Shown: positions 61,445 through 64,000 of the stretch, in pieces | Numbering within the stretch: the first letter of the stretch is position 1 | Layout: every line of letters begins with the position of its first letter | Assembly (NCBI GenBank): GCA_028285685.1 | Contig: JANQOR010000028.1 | Span: 1-64,000, forward strand | From: Cyclobacteriaceae bacterium | GTDB lineage: Bacteria > Bacteroidota > Bacteroidia > Cytophagales > Cyclobacteriaceae | DNA length: 64,000 bases | Direction: 5' to 3' | Made by a program: the position numbers and the translations under genes | The notes under the pieces: model-generated | Database searches by the model: none | What the model was told of the DNA's origin: nothing | What the model saw: only the letters and a program-made list of their open reading frames with translations

Positions 61445-62734
61445 ATGAAATTGCTAATCACTTTGTACTCCCTACTCCTACTTTCACATTCTAGTGTGAG
61501 CCAGACACAAAGCAGGAATTATGAATTCTCTCAGGGTCAGTGGTTTGATGGAAAAAAATTCGTCAAGAAAACAATGTTTGCTGTTGAAGGGGTTTGGGTC
61601 AACGAGCGTCCGGATCGAATTGACTCTGTCTTCAACTTGCAAAACAACTTTGTCATTCCACCGCTCAGCGAGGTTCACACACATTCTCTTGACGCAATCG
61701 GTTACTACAAGCAAACGATCGCTCGGTACTTAAATGATGGAGTCTTCTATGTAAAGAACCCAAATAACATTGGTCCCTGGACTAAAAACATAATGAGCGA
61801 GATCAACGGTCCCAACAAACTTGATGGATCGTTTGCCAATGGCGGGCTAACTTCCACAGGCGGACATCCTGAGATTCTATACGAAGACCGCATTCGGGTT
61901 GAAATTGGACCGCACATCAACAACGCACCACGTGGGTTTTTCAAAAACAAGTCCTATTTCAACATTGACTCCAAAGCTGATCTGGAAGCTCAATGGTCGC
62001 TGATCCTTGCGGGAGAACCTAATTTCATAAAAGTGTACCTGGCAAACTCTGAAGACATTGGCAACACGCCACCTACTTCAAGGTACACATTGCGCAAGGG
62101 ACTACATCCAGCTATTGTGTCAGGAATCGTCCGCAAAGCTCACGAAACAGGCTTACGTGTGAGTGCTCATGTCGAAACAAGAGCCGATTTCCTCGAAGCT
62201 TTGAAAGCAGGAGTTGATGAAATCACTCATACACCCGGATTTTACCTCTTCTCCAAAGACGAGCTTGATCGATACAGACTAAAAATAGAAGATGCCAAGT
62301 TGGCGGCCGAAAAGGGTGTTTTTGTAGTAACTGCCCTGCTTTCCCGCAACTTAACGGAAGATCCGGAGTTATTCCCTTTAGTGAAGGAAATGCAAGCATA
62401 CAATTTATCACTACTGAAAAAACATGGAGCGAAGATCGTAATTGGTAGCGATCATGCAAATAGTCCATGGGATGAGGTGCGAGCCATCCAGGAACTAGAT
62501 GTTTTTGATAATCTCACACTGCTTAAAATGTGGTGCGAGACTTCCCCTCAAGCCATCTTTCCTGATCGAAAATTAGGCTTCTTCAAGCCAGGATATGAGG
62601 CAAGCTTCCTTGCGCTACCCGAGAATCCGCTGATCGATCTGGAAAATGCTACCGACATAAGTCTTTTAGTAAAACAAGGAATAGTGATTGAGAAAACGGA
62701 GTTACCTGAACCCTCCACCTCCCACGAACATTGA
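61445..62734 (+). CDS. Amidohydrolase family protein, exported
   Basis: A 429-residue metal-dependent hydrolase with a signal peptide (about 1-20, ending SVSQ). Ligands appear in order: HTH in SEVHTHSLDAIGYYKQ, Lys in FIKVYLANSED, His in RVSAHVETRADF, His in DEITHTPGFYLF, and Asp in VIGSDHANSPWDE. It is more distant from the amidohydrolases at 12.6 and 62.7 kb than they are from each other. The next amidohydrolase gene starts 11 nt downstream, so the two are co-transcribed. Substrate unknown. Confidence 0.87.
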   Translation: MKLLITLYSLLLLSHSSVSQTQSRNYEFSQGQWFDGKKFVKKTMFAVEGVWVNERPDRIDSVFNLQNNFVIPPLSEVHTHSLDAIGYYKQTIARYLNDGVFYVKNPNNIGPWTKNIMSEINGPNKLDGSFANGGLTSTGGHPEILYEDRIRVEIGPHINNAPRGFFKNKSYFNIDSKADLEAQWSLILAGEPNFIKVYLANSEDIGNTPPTSRYTLRKGLHPAIVSGIVRKAHETGLRVSAHVETRADFLEALKAGVDEITHTPGFYLFSKDELDRYRLKIEDAKLAAEKGVFVVTALLSRNLTEDPELFPLVKEMQAYNLSLLKKHGAKIVIGSDHANSPWDEVRAIQELDVFDNLTLLKMWCETSPQAIFPDRKLGFFKPGYEASFLALPENPLIDLENATDISLLVKQGIVIEKTELPEPSTSHEH

Positions 62735-62745
62735 ATTTATCTGAA

Positions 62746-64000
62746 ATGAATAGACTACTAAACTATGTTTTTCTTTTTCTCCTTCTCAGCAGCTGTGTAG
62801 CCCAGGAGGATCAATCACAGCTCGTGGCGATTGTCAACGTAAGCGTGATCCCGATGGATTCTGAGCGTATTTTGGAATCTCAAACTGTACTGATACAAGG
62901 GGAAACGATTTTCAAGTTTGGTGCGAGTTCAGATGTTACAATACCTGAATCTGCTCAAATTATCGACGGTGACGGCAAATTTCTTATTCCGGGACTTATC
63001 GACATGCACGTCCATCTCACCGAAAAAGATCTGCCGCTCTATATTGCCAATGGAATCACGACTGTCAGGAACGTAAACGGAGATACGTCACATCTCAAGT
63101 TGCGGAGCATGACAGCCACATCAACCATTGTTGGTCCGCGAATCTTCACTTCAGGACCGCTACTGTCAGGACCGAAGATACCCTGGAAGATCAAGGCTGT
63201 GCCAACTTCTCCAAACGAGGCAAGGCAGATGGTTGCTAAACAAAAGCAAATGGGTTTTGATTTCATAAAGATTTATGATGGCCTGTCCATGGAAACCTAT
63301 CTCGCAACTATGGATGAAGCCCGAAAACAAGGAATTCCTGCGATTGGCCATATACCTGAATTGGTTGGATTTAAGGAGGTGCTAAATCAAAAACAAGCTT
63401 CTCTTGAGCACGTTGAGAAGATTGTACAATTCTACTTCGATTTTAAGTACGAAGAGCAAAAGATCCCGGATGTTGCTCAAATGATCTTAGACGCGAATAG
63501 CTGGGTTTGTCCTACAATCGCTGTGCACGAAATTTTCAAGCTAAATGCTACAGGCAATTTCCTACCCATGTTGGATAATCCCGAAATGGCATTCGTTTCC
63601 CCAGGAATCATGGCTTGGTGGAAGGGTTTTGCTCGCCCGGCCAGAAGTGATCATGGGTCGGATCACCAGTTCGATTCGGGGGCATTTTATGATTTCCAGC
63701 TGAAATTGACCAAAGGACTGTTTGATGCCGGAGTTCCGCTACTGGCAGGGACAGATGCCCCGAACCCTGGAATGGTTCATGGGTTCGCGCTGCACGAGGA
63801 ACTGAGAAACCTTGTTCTCTCTGGGTTAAGTCCATACGAATCGCTGAAAATAGCTACAGGGAATGGGGCAAAATTCCTTGGCCTGGAAGACGAAATCGGA
63901 AAGGTTGAAGTCGGAACAATGGCTGATTTAGTGCTTCTGTCTGACAACCCACTTGTAAACATTGAGAATACAAAAAACATTGAGGGAGTTATGGTCCGAG
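62746..64000 (+). CDS. Amidohydrolase family lipoprotein, cut by window edge
   Basis: An open frame from ATG 62746 to the end of the window, 418 codons, with no stop seen. It begins MNRLLNYVFLFLLLSSCVAQ, a lipobox with Cys17. Metal site residues are visible: PGLIDMHVHLTEKD, DFIKIYDGLS, AIGHIPELVG, SLEHVEKIV and LAGTDAPNPG, and the tail GTMADLVLLSDNPLVNI is near the usual C-terminus, so little is missing. It resembles imidazolonepropionase-like enzymes. It is 11 nt after another amidohydrolase gene. Partial only because the window stops. Confidence 0.9.
   Translation, partial: MNRLLNYVFLFLLLSSCVAQEDQSQLVAIVNVSVIPMDSERILESQTVLIQGETIFKFGASSDVTIPESAQIIDGDGKFLIPGLIDMHVHLTEKDLPLYIANGITTVRNVNGDTSHLKLRSMTATSTIVGPRIFTSGPLLSGPKIPWKIKAVPTSPNEARQMVAKQKQMGFDFIKIYDGLSMETYLATMDEARKQGIPAIGHIPELVGFKEVLNQKQASLEHVEKIVQFYFDFKYEEQKIPDVAQMILDANSWVCPTIAVHEIFKLNATGNFLPMLDNPEMAFVSPGIMAWWKGFARPARSDHGSDHQFDSGAFYDFQLKLTKGLFDAGVPLLAGTDAPNPGMVHGFALHEELRNLVLSGLSPYESLKIATGNGAKFLGLEDEIGKVEVGTMADLVLLSDNPLVNIENTKNIEGVMVR

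Noticed and set aside
1-64000. Mobile elements, CRISPR arrays, tRNA or rRNA genes.
   Set aside because: I found no transposase, integrase, regularly spaced repeat array or RNA gene; the only tandem repeats are the short regulatory ones reported.

Overview
The window reads as chromosomal DNA of a free-living member of the Bacteroidota, most likely order Cytophagales. The evidence is the acpP-fabF-rnc gene order, a FecI/FecR/TonB-receptor/DUF4249 locus, hybrid sensor kinases ending in an AraC-type domain, many exported proteins and lipoproteins, promoter boxes of the TAnnTTTG type, frequent TTG/GTG starts and few Shine-Dalgarno sequences. I see no rRNA, tRNA, CRISPR, insertion sequence or prophage. 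Assignment below phylum is inference.

Layout. 1-4.1 kb: housekeeping operon acpP-fabF-rnc-nadE behind a recognisable promoter. 4.1-7.1 kb: a PadR regulator and a large FtsX/MacB-type permease, with an exact 20-bp tandem repeat at the promoter. 7.2-12.5 kb: yidD, a BamA-like barrel, a MORN-repeat protein, and a coupled pair of outer-membrane proteins, one with a helix-hairpin-helix segment. 12.6-21.3 kb: small-molecule enzymes (amidohydrolase, pirin, VOC, quinone reductase, ArsC, FmdA-like), a BNR-repeat protein, and a DUF6364/PIN toxin-antitoxin pair with a clear operator. 21.3-23.5 kb: hslV and the E2 subunit of pyruvate dehydrogenase. 23.6-30.4 kb: one apparent operon, an SRAP-like protein and a serine-hydrolase-like lipoprotein (both lacking their catalytic residues), then ECF sigma factor, FecR anti-sigma, TonB-dependent receptor and DUF4249 lipoprotein. 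30.9-42.7 kb: persulfide-dioxygenase/rhodanese fusion and many exported peptidases (M13, TraB, M20, M28, M49-like), with USP, DinB and an exported RidA. 42.7-50.7 kb: a nitroreductase, two paralogous TPR/histidine-kinase/REC/AraC hybrids and two small downstream genes. 50.7-64 kb: pentapeptide protein, truncated haemoglobin, two peptidases, membrane MutS-like ATPase, sulfurtransferase, DoxX, AraC regulator, a LytTR two-component pair and two exported amidohydrolases, the last cut by the window edge.

The most interesting signal is regulatory. The motif TGGCAG-N15-TGGCAG (21-bp period) occurs three times, just after the stop codons of the nitroreductase and of each hybrid kinase, hence upstream of kinase 1, kinase 2 and a 66-residue small gene. 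The two upstream of the kinases are followed at exactly 21 nt by a TAnnTTT-like box. A 21-bp direct repeat beside the -33 region is what an AraC-type regulator would bind, and both kinases end in near-identical AraC domains, so this looks like an undescribed auto- and cross-regulated hybrid two-component regulon. The second most interesting signal is the coupled pair of apparent pseudoenzymes ahead of the sigma/anti-sigma/TonB cluster.
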